A stretch of 64,000 nt of DNA, from assembly GCF_001956045.1 (NCBI RefSeq), contig NZ_MRTH01000020.1:62001-126000 (forward strand), read 5' to 3'. Source of the DNA: Paenibacillus sp. FSL H7-0331. GTDB taxonomy: Bacteria > Bacillota > Bacilli > Paenibacillales > NBRC-103111. Positions 8,330 through 18,531 of the stretch are shown piece after piece; position 1 is the stretch's first letter; each line of letters starts with the position of its first letter. The position numbers and the translations under genes are program-made. The notes under the pieces were generated by a model. That model made no database searches. It saw only the letters and a list, made by a program, of their open reading frames with translations, and was not told the origin of the DNA.

Positions 8330-9625
8330 ATGTTGATGAGGGAACCCGAACGTTTTGTTCAAGAGCAAGGACGTGAAGTCGCAATTGTGGGTGATTATGA
8401 TGTAGTCGTATGCGGCGGAGGGCCGGCAGGAATCGCTGCCGCTCTGTCTGCAGCCGGGCAAGGCATGCGGGTCATGCTGCTGGATGCCGGAGGCTGCCTC
8501 GGTGGCATCTGGACGTCCGGTTGCTTATCGGTCATTCTTGATGTTGAAGGCAAGGGCGGTATTCTTGCCATGATCAAATCGCGGTTGGCCGCGTTAACCG
8601 CAGTGCTGCCCAGAGGGAACAATGCCAATTTTGTTTATGATGTCGAAGCCTTGAAGGCTCTGCTGGAGGAGCTGTGCACGGAAGCGGGCATTGAGATTTT
8701 GCTTCATACGCGGGTAGCAGCCGTTCTTAAGGAAGGCAGCCGCATTCAAGCCGTCATTACCGAGAGCAGCCAAGGGAGAATGGGCATCTCGGGCAAAGCA
8801 TTCATCGATTGCACAGGTAATGGAGATTTGGCTGCACAGGCAGGCTGTGCCTTTAAGGTCGGGCATCCAGACACAGGCTTGATCCAGCCTGCAAGCATGC
8901 TTGCGCTCGTATCGGGTGTCCCTGACGCCTTCAGGCAAATGCAAACCTATGAGAAGAAAAGAGAGTTCAATGACTTCCTGAGTACAATCGGAATTGTGCC
9001 AAGCAATAAGGCTCCGACGATTATCGAGCTCCCATGGTCCGGGCTTTGCATTCTGTCGGTCAATCACCAGTTTCATGTGCATAGCGACAATATTTTTGAT
9101 ATTACACAGGCTACGATTTCCGCCAGAAAGGAAATTAATGCGATTGTGCGGACTCTCAGGGAAAAGGCTGGCTGGGACGAGCTGCGACTTGTTACGACGC
9201 CAGACCAAATTGGTTTGAGGGAGGGACGGCGTATTGAGGGCGCTTATAATCTGAATCTGGCGGACATTATGTCCGGACAAACCTTCGAGGACGGAGTTTG
9301 CCTCGTTAAGTTCAAGGTAGACATCCATGCAATGGAGTCTGGTCAATCCCACGGTTATGGGAACGGGGGAATTGTAACCCAGCCCTATCAGATTCCATAC
9401 CGCAGCCTGGTCGCGGATGGCGTGGACAATCTTGGACTCGCCGGGCGCTGCATAAGTGGGGACTTCTACGCCCATGCCTCATATCGGGTTACGTCCAACG
9501 CTGTAGCTACCGGAGAGGCGATCGGCTTCGCCGCTTCAAAGGCGATTGCAGGCGGCAATTCGTTCAGGGCTGTCCCGGGAGCTGAGATTTCGCTGGAAAT
9601 GAGCAGGCGGGGCTACCAGCTATAA
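8330..9625 (+). CDS. FAD-dependent oxidoreductase (FAD_oxidored family)
   Basis: A 431-residue cytosolic flavoprotein. The N terminus has the dinucleotide-binding motif VVCGGGPAGIAAALSAA with the acidic strand end RVMLLDAG, followed by GCLGGIWTSG, typical of the FAD_oxidored family (PF12831). A second FAD contact, DNLGLAGRCISGDFYAHAS, lies near residues 365-385. It starts 12 bp after the binding lipoprotein, so it belongs to the transporter operon. Such proteins often sit in polysaccharide-use loci, where they are thought to oxidise or reduce a sugar or sugar acid; the substrate is unproven. ATG 8330 is preceded by GGGAGAG. Confidence 0.8.
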   Translation: MLMREPERFVQEQGREVAIVGDYDVVVCGGGPAGIAAALSAAGQGMRVMLLDAGGCLGGIWTSGCLSVILDVEGKGGILAMIKSRLAALTAVLPRGNNANFVYDVEALKALLEELCTEAGIEILLHTRVAAVLKEGSRIQAVITESSQGRMGISGKAFIDCTGNGDLAAQAGCAFKVGHPDTGLIQPASMLALVSGVPDAFRQMQTYEKKREFNDFLSTIGIVPSNKAPTIIELPWSGLCILSVNHQFHVHSDNIFDITQATISARKEINAIVRTLREKAGWDELRLVTTPDQIGLREGRRIEGAYNLNLADIMSGQTFEDGVCLVKFKVDIHAMESGQSHGYGNGGIVTQPYQIPYRSLVADGVDNLGLAGRCISGDFYAHASYRVTSNAVATGEAIGFAASKAIAGGNSFRAVPGAEISLEMSRRGYQL

Positions 9626-9651
9626 GGGATGTCCTTGGAGGCAGCAGTACA

Positions 9652-9660
9652 TGGTATAAT
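9652..9660 (+). promoter_or_regulatory. extended -10 promoter of the cluster A AraC regulator
   Basis: TGGTATAAT at 9652-9660 is a perfect extended -10 element. The -35 region about 17 bp upstream is poor, as is usual for extended -10 promoters. It lies 57 bp before the TTG start of the sensor gene and would allow expression independent of the transporter operon. Confidence 0.55.
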
Positions 9661-9716
9661 ACACGTATAAAAGGCAGGGGAGCAGGGGCTCCAACTGGAA
9701 CGCTGGGGGTCATAAC

Positions 9717-12056
9717 TTGAGTCGTAAACGCACAAAAATTCTGGGGAAGCTGCGCTTATTTATTTTTATACTTGTAACCTTACCTGTGCTTGTCGTTAGC
9801 ATTGCCTCCTATTACAGATCCTCCGATGAGATCGAAAAGAGAGTGGTCGAAGCGAATGTTAACGTGATGCAGCAAAAACAGATACGGATGGAGCAAACCT
9901 TAAGGCTGATTGATAATATGGTTGTTCCCTTTATCAAATCCTCGACTTACGGTACGGCTATGGAGCAGGAGCTGGCGTCATTCGATTTTCAGGTGTACGA
10001 CCAATTATTCGAGGGGATCCACAATTTGCAGCGATACCAGCTGCCGGTCGCGAATGTATATGTGATCAATCTGGACAAAAAGTGGGCTGTTGATAACCGT
10101 GGATCCTTCCGTCTGGACGATATCAGCAGCGATGAGCAAATTGCACAATATATCAAAACCCCACGTTCCTATTACTGGACCTATGAGGAGAAAAACCGTA
10201 AAATTCCGTCGCGTGAGAACGTCTATGAGGCGATTGACGGCATTAGCCTGGTTGCCAAGGTACCGATCAATTCACCGAATCCCAAAGGACTGCTCGTCGT
10301 GCAGGTCCCCCGTGATGCCCTCATCGAGATGATAGCATCAGGTGTAGGGACAGGCAATTCCGCCATCCTCGATGATAAGCGCAGGCCACTGCCTACAGAG
10401 GGGCTTGTCATTCTGGATGATCAATACCGGACGATCTACAGCACAGACAGCTCGATGATCGGCAAGGATGTATCCTTCCTTGGCTACGTAAGCACGATCA
10501 GCCAATCTCCTGATCCCAGCGGCTACTTTGAGACGAAGATTGATGGAGACGCGATGGGTATCAGCTATGGAAGGTCTAGCTACAACGGCTGGCATTATAT
10601 TACCATGGTACCCATCGATGATATCCGTAAGGATTCGCGGTCCATTGGATTATATACAATTGTGGTCAGCGTCATTATTTTGTTGGTGGCATGGGTTACG
10701 GCGCTTAAGCTGACCGGGAGGATTTACAATCCGATCCAAAAGCTTTTTGATGCGATAAGAAGCAGGGACGGAGCCGAGCTGAACGCAGAGGACCGGGATG
10801 AATTACAGGGCATTTATGAGCGGTTTGATACGATGTCCAGAAATAATCTACAAATGTCCAACGAGCTAAAGGATCAATTGCGATATATCCGCGAATATTA
10901 TGTGCTGCGCCTGCTGAAGGGACAGCTGTCCAAGAAGAAAATCGAAGACCATCTTGGGCTCTTTCCCCACAGCCAGTCGTGGAAATGGATGAGTGTGCTC
11001 AATATTGATGTAGATAGCTTTGCCGAGAACGTATACAAGAAAACAGACACCGATTTGATTACTTTTGCCATCTATAATGTCGTGAATGAGATCGTTCCCT
11101 CTGATAATCAATTGTGCATCGTCATTCTGGATGAAGCAGTGCTGGTAGTTATAGGCGGCGGCCAGGATTCGCAGTCTTTGTTCAAAGCCTTCAAGTTATC
11201 GATTGGCAGCCAAATCCAGGAAGCATTAAAGGATGTTCTGAAAATTAGCGTCAATATCGGGATCAGTGATACCTACCAAGGGCTGACTCATGCACAAAAG
11301 GCTTTTCAAGAAAGCATGGAGGCCTTGAAATACCGGATTCGTTATGAGGACGAGGCGGTCATTTGCATAGAAGAGGTTGGCTCAGAGAATTCATCCAGCA
11401 TGGCGCTGCCGATCCAATTGGAGAATGAACTGATTTATGCTGTGAAATTCGAGGGTACGGGAACGGTAAAAGAATGCTTGCACCAGCTTGTAGCAGAAAT
11501 CCGCAGTGCCGAGTTAACCTACAATGAATATCAATTTTGCGTATGCAAGCTGGTTGTCAACCTGATGAATTTGGTACCGGAGCCCGGTGTTTATTTTGCG
11601 GAAGTTTTCAAAGGAAACACCCCTCTTTTGGAGCAAATGATTCAGCTAAAGGCAAGCGACGAGCTGGAAAGATGGCTAATGGAGCAGATCATACAGCCGT
11701 TAACCGCGTATTTTGACGCAGGCAGAGGGACACCAAAGAAAAGAGTATCCATGAAGCTCATCCATATGATCGAAACCGAATACGACAGCGACCTGACCTT
11801 GGAGCTATGCGCCTCCAGACTGAGCTATTCACCCAATTATTTGCGCCGTTTGTTCCTGGAGGAAACCGGTATCAATTTCGGCGAGTATCTCGTTCGCTAC
11901 AGGATGGATAAAGCCAAGCAGCTTTTGGTGGAAACCGATATGCGGATAGCAGACATCGCGGAGAAGCTGAGATACAGCAATTCGCAAAATTTCACCCGCC
12001 AGTTCCGCAAGCAGGAAGGGATTTCCCCCGGCGAATACCGCGAAGCCAACAAATGA
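9717..12056 (+). CDS. membrane-bound AraC-family sensor regulator (cluster A)
   Basis: A 779-residue one-component regulator. TM1 (about residues 10-30) and TM2 (about 309-331) flank a roughly 280-residue extracellular sensing region resembling a dCache domain. A HAMP-like linker and a central cytosolic region follow. The C-terminal 100 residues form the AraC double helix-turn-helix: LTLELCASRLSYSPNYLRRL, then DIAEKLRYSNSQNFTRQF. This architecture is frequent in Paenibacillus, where the protein senses an extracellular saccharide and activates its uptake cluster. TTG at 9717 follows CTGGGGGTC. The stop codon overlaps an upstream in-frame ATG of the enzyme gene, so the two are coupled. Confidence 0.88.
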   Translation: MSRKRTKILGKLRLFIFILVTLPVLVVSIASYYRSSDEIEKRVVEANVNVMQQKQIRMEQTLRLIDNMVVPFIKSSTYGTAMEQELASFDFQVYDQLFEGIHNLQRYQLPVANVYVINLDKKWAVDNRGSFRLDDISSDEQIAQYIKTPRSYYWTYEEKNRKIPSRENVYEAIDGISLVAKVPINSPNPKGLLVVQVPRDALIEMIASGVGTGNSAILDDKRRPLPTEGLVILDDQYRTIYSTDSSMIGKDVSFLGYVSTISQSPDPSGYFETKIDGDAMGISYGRSSYNGWHYITMVPIDDIRKDSRSIGLYTIVVSVIILLVAWVTALKLTGRIYNPIQKLFDAIRSRDGAELNAEDRDELQGIYERFDTMSRNNLQMSNELKDQLRYIREYYVLRLLKGQLSKKKIEDHLGLFPHSQSWKWMSVLNIDVDSFAENVYKKTDTDLITFAIYNVVNEIVPSDNQLCIVILDEAVLVVIGGGQDSQSLFKAFKLSIGSQIQEALKDVLKISVNIGISDTYQGLTHAQKAFQESMEALKYRIRYEDEAVICIEEVGSENSSSMALPIQLENELIYAVKFEGTGTVKECLHQLVAEIRSAELTYNEYQFCVCKLVVNLMNLVPEPGVYFAEVFKGNTPLLEQMIQLKASDELERWLMEQIIQPLTAYFDAGRGTPKKRVSMKLIHMIETEYDSDLTLELCASRLSYSPNYLRRLFLEETGINFGEYLVRYRMDKAKQLLVETDMRIADIAEKLRYSNSQNFTRQFRKQEGISPGEYREANK

Positions 12057-12115
12057 GAGCAGACAGGGCAGGGAAAAGAACTCATATCAGAGTAAGACGA
12101 GGAGGAAGTGACGCA

Positions 12116-15100
12116 ATGAATAGTAAGCTTAAACAATTGTGGAGTGGATTACTCATAGTCTCGATGCTGTTTGGTATGTTCCATATCGCAATCAACGCCA
12201 GGGTATATGCCGATGGCGGTGGTGGAGGGGAGATTTATAGCGAAAATTTCAATGCCTTTGCAACGGGTACCTATCCAGGATCGATGGATGGACTGGTACC
12301 CAAAACCGGGTATATGGCTACCGTGGAGGAGTTGCCTGATGCGGGGGATAAGAGCCTGAAAATTGCCAGAAGCCTTGCGAATACAAGCGATTCCTTCTAT
12401 GTGAACAAAACGTTCCCTAATCAAACGGGAAAGAAAGTAATCGAACTAAAAGTAAACGCTTCCAGAACGGATATGATCCAATACATTCCTGTTTTGAGGG
12501 GACCATCCGGGGCAATCGCCCAGCTTGCTTTTTATAGCGACGGAAAAATCCGCGTCTATGCAGGGGGCTCATGGACCTCCTCGGCAGCTAATCTACAGAG
12601 CTATGCTGCAAATACCTGGTATGAAATCAAGCTTGTTATGGATACGGATACACAGAAGCTGGATATTTACATCAATCAGGTTCTCAAAGCACAGCAGTTG
12701 AGCTTCCAGACGTCGCAGACGTCGCTTACACAAATCCAGCTGGGTATGTATAAAGGCAGTACGCTGGGTGCTTTATACATCGACAATATTCATCTTTACG
12801 ATAAGCCGGTGGTGACCGGAGTTCCTGTTGGCGACCTGTTCAGCGAAAATTTCGACACGTATACGGATGGTACCTATCCGCTGACATTGGATACAGCAGC
12901 ACCAGTGACGGGATACGCAGCGGCTGTGAAAGAAATTCCGGACGCAGCGGACAAAAGCCTGAGGCTCGCAAGAACTGCTGCCAATGCAGAAGTATCCTTT
13001 TATGTCAAAAAAACATTGCCCAGTAATCTGTCAAGGGCGGCTATAACCTTCAAGGCGATGGCCTCGCAAACCGATGTGATCGGGTACATTCCCATGCTGA
13101 GGGGACCTGACAATGCTATTATTCAACTGGCCTTCTATAGCGATGGAAACATCAGGGTCTATCAGAACGGCTCATGGACAGCGACAGGGAATAGCTTGCT
13201 CGCCTATACGCCTGATACGTGGTACGACATTAAAGTGATCGTCGATGCCGTTGAACAGAAGCTTGATATCCATATCAATGGCAAGCTGGTAAAGCAGCAG
13301 GTGAGCTTTCAAAATGCCCAGTCTTCCATCTCGCAGCTTCAATTTGGCATCTACAAGGGCAGCAGTCTCGCCAGATTCGCAATTAATGATTTAAATATAT
13401 ATGCTTATAAACCTATGGTCAGCGCAGCGATTGAGCAGCAAGCACTGCATGTAGCAGTAGGAAGCAGTGAAACGATGCATGTAAGCCTGAATCCTGCGGA
13501 TGCGTTGTTTAACCGGATTCAATGGAGCAGCAACGATACACAGACAATTCGTGTTGATCAGAACGGAATGGTGCAGGCGTTACAGGCGGGAACCGCTGTT
13601 GTAACGGCAACGGTAACGGACTCGATCTACGCTTCCGTGTATAGCGCGCAGGCTACCGTAAGTGCCTACATCCAGCCAGCGACCAGTATTCAACTGGATA
13701 CGTCTGCTTTCGTACTACCTGCAGGCTCGGACAGGAAGCTAAGCGCGGAAGTATTTCCCACAAATGCGACCAATAAGCAGGTTATATGGGCATCCGATAA
13801 TACAGACGTTGCAGTTGTGGACCAGAGCGGTAAGGTGACTGCTCTTTCTGCAGGTACGACGATAATCCGGGCTACGACGGTTAGCGGAAATATTAGCGCA
13901 GCCAGCACTCTAGAGGTGGTCGACCGACAGGTTCAGGCAAGCTATTACATCTCCCCGGATGGGAGTGACAGTAATCCCGGTACCGAGCTTTTACCGTTCA
14001 AGACCTTGGAGAAAGCCCGCGATATGGTCAGGTCTCTCAATAGCTGGATGACGGGTGATATTAACCTGTATCTGCGGGCAGGAACCCATGAGCGGCTAAA
14101 TACATTTCTGCTGGATGAGAGGGATTCCGGCAGCCAGGGCTATCGTATTGTGTACAAGGCTTATCCCGATGAACAGCCCGTTCTTAGCGGAGGTAAGGTG
14201 ATCACGGGATGGGAGCTCTCTGACGTCGCGAACAATGTGTACCGTGCTCCGTCCTTAGGCATTACGACCCGGCAGTTGTATGTGGATGGTGTGAGAGCCG
14301 TGAGGGCAAGAAGCGAATCGGGTCTGGCCAATTCGGTCAAGACAGAAAGTGGTTTTACGACCACCGATACGTTTCTTGGGGGCTGGGGACGCATCAGCGA
14401 TTTGGAAATGGTGTTCCAGCAGGAATGGACTCAGCCGAGGGTAGGGGTTGACACCATCCAACTGACAGGTGGATTGGCTCAAATCCAGATGAAGGAGCCA
14501 GGCTGGTATGCAGCTACCCATAAAGGCGGCACTTCGATCAGCAAAGGGCCAGTCTATTATGAGAATGCTTACGAGCTGCTGGATCGTGAAGGGGAATGGT
14601 ATTTAGACCAAGCTGCCGGCTACTTCTATTACAAGCCGAGACCAATGGAGAATATGTCCTCCGTCCAGATTGTGGCACCTGTTCTGGAAGAGCTGGTCAA
14701 GATAGAGGGGAGTTCGCTTTCGGCACCGGTTCATGACCTTCATTGGGAGGGTGTTGGTTTTGCTTATACGACTTGGATGTGGCCTAGCAGTGCAAACGGA
14801 CTATCCGATGCACAGAACAATCATCTGAGATATCCGGGCTCGGATGATATTCTGCCTACAGCGGCTGTAACTGTACAGCGGGCCCATCATATCGTATTTG
14901 AGCGAAATGAATTTGCGAAGCTGGGTAGTACGGGTCTGAAGCTGATCGGTGGTGTCCAGGACAGCTTGGTTAAGGGAAATGCATTCTATGATATATCCGG
15001 GAGTGCGGTTAATGTGGGCGAGCCGACCAATAACAATGCGGCGATCTACAATCCCCAGGATGCAAGGCTGCTAATGCGCAATGTCGATGTGACCAACAAT

Positions 15101-16840
15101 TACATCCATGATATCGGAGTAGACTATGCTTCGGCTGCAGCTATATCTGCCGGATTTCCAGTGAACATGGAGATTAGCCATAACCAGATTTTCAACATCC
15201 CCTACAGCGCTATTCACGTTGGCTACGGGTGGTACAATTACAATACTTCAGTCCTGAAACAGGCCAGGATTCAAAACAATTATATCCATGACCTGATGGG
15301 AGCGGGGATTTTTGATGGGGGTGGTATATATACGCTTGGACATACCACAGGAACCATGGAGGAGCCGAATATCGTCTCAGGCAACTATATTCAGAACCAG
15401 ATGGATAAGTATGCTGTTCTCTACGCGGATAACGCGTCCGATTATTGGAGCTTTGCGAATAATGTGATTGATCTCAAGGAGACGCCTGTCTGGCAGGGTG
15501 TATATGCAAGCTGGGCAATGGGCAAGGAGTCCAACCTGCTGTTTGATAATAATTATACAACGACGGGAAAATATGCAGACCCTTTAGGTGTTCAATTTCC
15601 GGTCACCCATACACACGTAGTTCCAAATGCCAACTGGTCGTCAGCGGCAACAGCCATTATCGATGCTTCAGGCTTGCAAGAAGCGTACAGGAATTTGGCT
15701 GATGGCACCCTGGAGCGGGCATCCCTTCCTAAGGTAGTGGAATTGGGCAGCAATGAGACCTACAGCTTGAATGTGCTGGCGACAAGAAGCAAAGGGCTGC
15801 CAGCGGATCTTAGCAATGCCGTGATTTACTACCAAAGCAGCAATGAGAATATAGCCGCTGTTAGCCAGCAGGGTGTCATTACAGCGGGCCAAACCGGCAA
15901 AGCGCTCATAACGACCCATATTCGAATGGGGGATGTCATACGCAGCCTGAAAACCGAGGTCTATGTCAATGATGTCCTCAATATGATCAAATTCAAAAAT
16001 GTAACAGGCAACGGGAGGAACATCATTCTGGGCGAGCCTTTGGAATTGGAGACCTACGGGACGACATGGCTTGGGCATGATGTAGAGCTGGAGGCAGTAG
16101 TCTACGTCAGCAGTGATCCTGCTATTGCCGCAGTGAATCCGAATGGCATAATTACAGGTTTAACAGAGGGAACGGTTGCGTTGTCAGTATATGGGCATTA
16201 CAACGGAACAACCGTACAGCGAACATTGACGCTTGAGGTGATTCCATACAGCAGTGCAGAAGGGCTGGCACTCACGGCTTATCCAATCAATAGTGAGCTG
16301 CTGGATACAGACCATTGGAAGGTGTACGGTTCGGCCAGCACGCTGGATTTTGGCGATAACAGCGTAACGGTGGGTACTCCCAATGGACAGGCAACCTACG
16401 AAGGTACTGCATTCGGGAATGAGCTGCTGAGCTTTAATATGAACATTATGGCCAATGGTGGCTGGGAGGTCATTCAGTTCAGAAATCAGCAAAAGGAAAG
16501 CTCCTTGCAGGATACGTATGCTCTAGTCATCAAACCGGACGTTATTGAGCTTCAGCGGTTTAATAACGGGCAGCGGACTGTTATTTTTGGAAACGTCAAC
16601 GGATTTACCAGCATAGGAGGAGATGCCTATTCCAACGATGTGCTTCCATTCAATCAAATCAACTATGTACAGGTAGGTGCACTGACAGAGGAGAATGGGG
16701 TTCGAATCGTACTCAACATTAATGGCGAGAACATCTTTTATTTTCTCGATAAGGAAGCGGATCGTATTACCGAGCCCGGATACCTTTCGATTTACGCCAA
16801 ATATGGTCAAATAGTATTAATAGCCGAATTCGTAGGCTGA
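12116..16840 (+). CDS. secreted multidomain right-handed beta-helix glycosidase (GH141-like)
   Basis: A 1574-residue exported enzyme. The signal peptide ends near residue 32 (VYA-D). Two tandem ~190-residue repeats (about 35-235 and 235-430), each beginning SENF and containing FYSDG.IRVY..GSW, look like jelly-roll carbohydrate-binding modules. Two Ig-like Big_2 domains follow (438-600). A parallel beta-helix starts at YYISPDGSDSNPGT (about 610) and runs to about 1180, with LSGGKVITGW and many NNYIHD-type rungs, as in the GH141 fucosidase/xylanase family and related proteins. Two further Ig-like domains (about 1200-1380) and a C-terminal jelly-roll-like domain complete it. GGAGGAAG precedes ATG 12116. 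It probably releases the saccharide taken up by this cluster. The GH141 assignment is tentative. Confidence 0.75.
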   Translation: MNSKLKQLWSGLLIVSMLFGMFHIAINARVYADGGGGGEIYSENFNAFATGTYPGSMDGLVPKTGYMATVEELPDAGDKSLKIARSLANTSDSFYVNKTFPNQTGKKVIELKVNASRTDMIQYIPVLRGPSGAIAQLAFYSDGKIRVYAGGSWTSSAANLQSYAANTWYEIKLVMDTDTQKLDIYINQVLKAQQLSFQTSQTSLTQIQLGMYKGSTLGALYIDNIHLYDKPVVTGVPVGDLFSENFDTYTDGTYPLTLDTAAPVTGYAAAVKEIPDAADKSLRLARTAANAEVSFYVKKTLPSNLSRAAITFKAMASQTDVIGYIPMLRGPDNAIIQLAFYSDGNIRVYQNGSWTATGNSLLAYTPDTWYDIKVIVDAVEQKLDIHINGKLVKQQVSFQNAQSSISQLQFGIYKGSSLARFAINDLNIYAYKPMVSAAIEQQALHVAVGSSETMHVSLNPADALFNRIQWSSNDTQTIRVDQNGMVQALQAGTAVVTATVTDSIYASVYSAQATVSAYIQPATSIQLDTSAFVLPAGSDRKLSAEVFPTNATNKQVIWASDNTDVAVVDQSGKVTALSAGTTIIRATTVSGNISAASTLEVVDRQVQASYYISPDGSDSNPGTELLPFKTLEKARDMVRSLNSWMTGDINLYLRAGTHERLNTFLLDERDSGSQGYRIVYKAYPDEQPVLSGGKVITGWELSDVANNVYRAPSLGITTRQLYVDGVRAVRARSESGLANSVKTESGFTTTDTFLGGWGRISDLEMVFQQEWTQPRVGVDTIQLTGGLAQIQMKEPGWYAATHKGGTSISKGPVYYENAYELLDREGEWYLDQAAGYFYYKPRPMENMSSVQIVAPVLEELVKIEGSSLSAPVHDLHWEGVGFAYTTWMWPSSANGLSDAQNNHLRYPGSDDILPTAAVTVQRAHHIVFERNEFAKLGSTGLKLIGGVQDSLVKGNAFYDISGSAVNVGEPTNNNAAIYNPQDARLLMRNVDVTNNYIHDIGVDYASAAAISAGFPVNMEISHNQIFNIPYSAIHVGYGWYNYNTSVLKQARIQNNYIHDLMGAGIFDGGGIYTLGHTTGTMEEPNIVSGNYIQNQMDKYAVLYADNASDYWSFANNVIDLKETPVWQGVYASWAMGKESNLLFDNNYTTTGKYADPLGVQFPVTHTHVVPNANWSSAATAIIDASGLQEAYRNLADGTLERASLPKVVELGSNETYSLNVLATRSKGLPADLSNAVIYYQSSNENIAAVSQQGVITAGQTGKALITTHIRMGDVIRSLKTEVYVNDVLNMIKFKNVTGNGRNIILGEPLELETYGTTWLGHDVELEAVVYVSSDPAIAAVNPNGIITGLTEGTVALSVYGHYNGTTVQRTLTLEVIPYSSAEGLALTAYPINSELLDTDHWKVYGSASTLDFGDNSVTVGTPNGQATYEGTAFGNELLSFNMNIMANGGWEVIQFRNQQKESSLQDTYALVIKPDVIELQRFNNGQRTVIFGNVNGFTSIGGDAYSNDVLPFNQINYVQVGALTEENGVRIVLNINGENIFYFLDKEADRITEPGYLSIYAKYGQIVLIAEFVG

Positions 16841-17084
16841 GGTTCTCACGATTCGTTATTTATTGACGCAAGAGTTGACCTATATGAGATGAAGAAAGGA
16901 TATTCCGCTACGCTTTGTGTACGAGCTGGGGGCTTTCAAGTCGAACACGCTCAAAACAGTGTTAGTTGGAATGTCCTTATGATAAACAGATTTTAAAAAA
17001 AGGTTTACGTGTCCATTAAAACCACACATACCATTAAAATCAATGGATGCATTATTTTCACCTTGCAGTGATAGAGATCAAGTT

Positions 17085-17300
17085 TCAGAGGAAATAATTA
17101 TAGACCCAGTATCCTAAAAATGTAAAGATCCCTATTGAACAATTACACCATCCCAAAATTCGCGCTATCTTTTCCTCTTTAAAGAGCCGTTGTTTTTTGT
17201 ATGATCCTGCTTCAAAAAATAACAGTATCAAGCCAGTCGAAATGAACAGGAGTTCAATATAACCGATATAACCAATCGCGAGATAATACACAAGATTCAA
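17085..17300 (-). CDS. small two-TM membrane protein of the germination operon (CLC_0170-like)
   Basis: A 71-residue protein with two membrane helices (about residues 6-28 and 50-68) separated by a basic loop containing SYKKQRLF. It resembles the short CLC_0170-type proteins often found beside gerC genes. The TTG start at 17300 lies 9 bp after the gerC stop and is preceded by AAAGAAGGGGA. Placement as the last gene of the operon suggests a role in assembly or stability of the germinant receptor in the spore inner membrane, like the small GerD or subunit-D proteins. That role is inference. Confidence 0.65.
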   Translation of the reverse strand: MNLVYYLAIGYIGYIELLFISTGLILLFFEAGSYKKQRLFKEEKIARILGWCNCSIGIFTFLGYWVYNYFL

Positions 17301-17309
17301 TCCCCTTCT

Positions 17310-18530
17310 TTAAGTAGCTTTCATACCAACCCGCCGAATTCGAATTTCCATTTTAACGTCTACAGTCAGGTTTTTGAATTCCTCCTGCCACTTTTCCTCG
17401 GTTTTGATTTCACGATTCCAATATTCAGGTTCCTTAGCCCTGACGTATTCGCCGAAGCCAAAAATATCGGATCCAGCTCTCTGCATTTTTTCAATCAATT
17501 CTTTGATTCCTTTTTCCGAGCCTTTGCTGATGTCATCTTGAATTTGTAAAATGGTCTTGTGTTCCTTTATTTTGAATAATTCATTGGATTTTTCTTCAAT
17601 GTCTCCTTCTACCCGCAAATTCAAGTTGATGTGGGGACGGCCATTTTTGATGCTGACCTTGGTCCTGGATTTTCGGCTGGTGGCTTTAAACATGATCGTA
17701 TCAAAGGAATTGGGAAGATATTCATAGACATTGTATCCTCCTGTCTTGACTCCTGTTACTGCCATAAATAGGCCTATCTCCAGTGGCTTTGTTGCACCAA
17801 TCATTTTATCCCCTCGGAAATAAGCAAGTCCAGAAATCTCCAAATTCCCCTCCTTTTTAATTTCAATATAAGGAAGAAAGGGCTCCTTACCCCTGCTGGA
17901 ATCAGCACTCCAGAATATGCCCAGAAAATCATTAGGAAGCTTCCCCATCCGTATTGCATTATCCATCATAGCCAATAAATACAGAGAGGGGACGCGCTCC
18001 AATTGAGGAGCTGCCTTCATAAGATCAGCTGCTGCACCTTTGGAAACAACCATCCAAGCTAATCTTCTGACTTCCGGACTACGCCTAAGGTAATCATTTA
18101 AATTTTGTACGCCGCTTGTGGCAATTTTTTCTGAAATTACAATGATTCGCAAATGTCCGAAAAACATCCGTTCCCCGAGCTGCTGCTGGAGTACCATCAA
18201 TGCGTCGTCAATGGTATATCCTTTGGCGCTGAGCACCCATACAGGTTTGTTCTTCCCTGTGCCGCTGCTCTCACCTGGTCCCAAAGGTATCCGTCCTGGG
18301 ACTGCTATTTGTACAGTCACTTGTATCATGCTTCTGGGCGGCTTTGGGAAAGCAGATTTAATATGTGTAACCTCGCTTTCATCTTGTTTGTCCACAGCTT
18401 CATCAACGGAAATTCCAAGGACTACCGCACGTTCTTCGATTTCCATTCGATCCCAGCATCCAGTCAGTAGGGGGATGAATATTGAAAAGAGAATGAATAG
18501 TTTAATTTGGAACCAAGAGTTAGGAATCAA
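17310..18530 (-). CDS. Ger(x)C-family spore germination lipoprotein
   Basis: C subunit of a germinant receptor, about 406 residues. The signal peptide ends in LLTGC (Cys25) followed by WDRMEIEERAVVLGISVDE, the conserved GerAC/GerKC N terminus. The body matches the three-domain Ger(x)C fold, with FGHLRIIVISEKIA and YLRRSPEVRRLAWMVV. An in-frame GTG at 18539 overlaps the gerB stop, but AAAGGAG is 8 nt before TTG 18530, so I favour 18530. The lipoprotein sits on the outer face of the spore inner membrane beside the A and B subunits encoded upstream, and responds to nutrients during germination. Confidence 0.9.
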   Translation of the reverse strand: MIPNSWFQIKLFILFSIFIPLLTGCWDRMEIEERAVVLGISVDEAVDKQDESEVTHIKSAFPKPPRSMIQVTVQIAVPGRIPLGPGESSGTGKNKPVWVLSAKGYTIDDALMVLQQQLGERMFFGHLRIIVISEKIATSGVQNLNDYLRRSPEVRRLAWMVVSKGAAADLMKAAPQLERVPSLYLLAMMDNAIRMGKLPNDFLGIFWSADSSRGKEPFLPYIEIKKEGNLEISGLAYFRGDKMIGATKPLEIGLFMAVTGVKTGGYNVYEYLPNSFDTIMFKATSRKSRTKVSIKNGRPHINLNLRVEGDIEEKSNELFKIKEHKTILQIQDDISKGSEKGIKELIEKMQRAGSDIFGFGEYVRAKEPEYWNREIKTEEKWQEEFKNLTVDVKMEIRIRRVGMKAT

Positions 18531-18531
18531 T

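Noticed and set aside
8594..9475. 293-codon open frame on the minus strand opposite the FAD oxidoreductase
   Set aside because: No ribosome site, no recognisable motif, and it lies wholly opposite a gene with clear FAD-binding motifs; typical antisense shadow.
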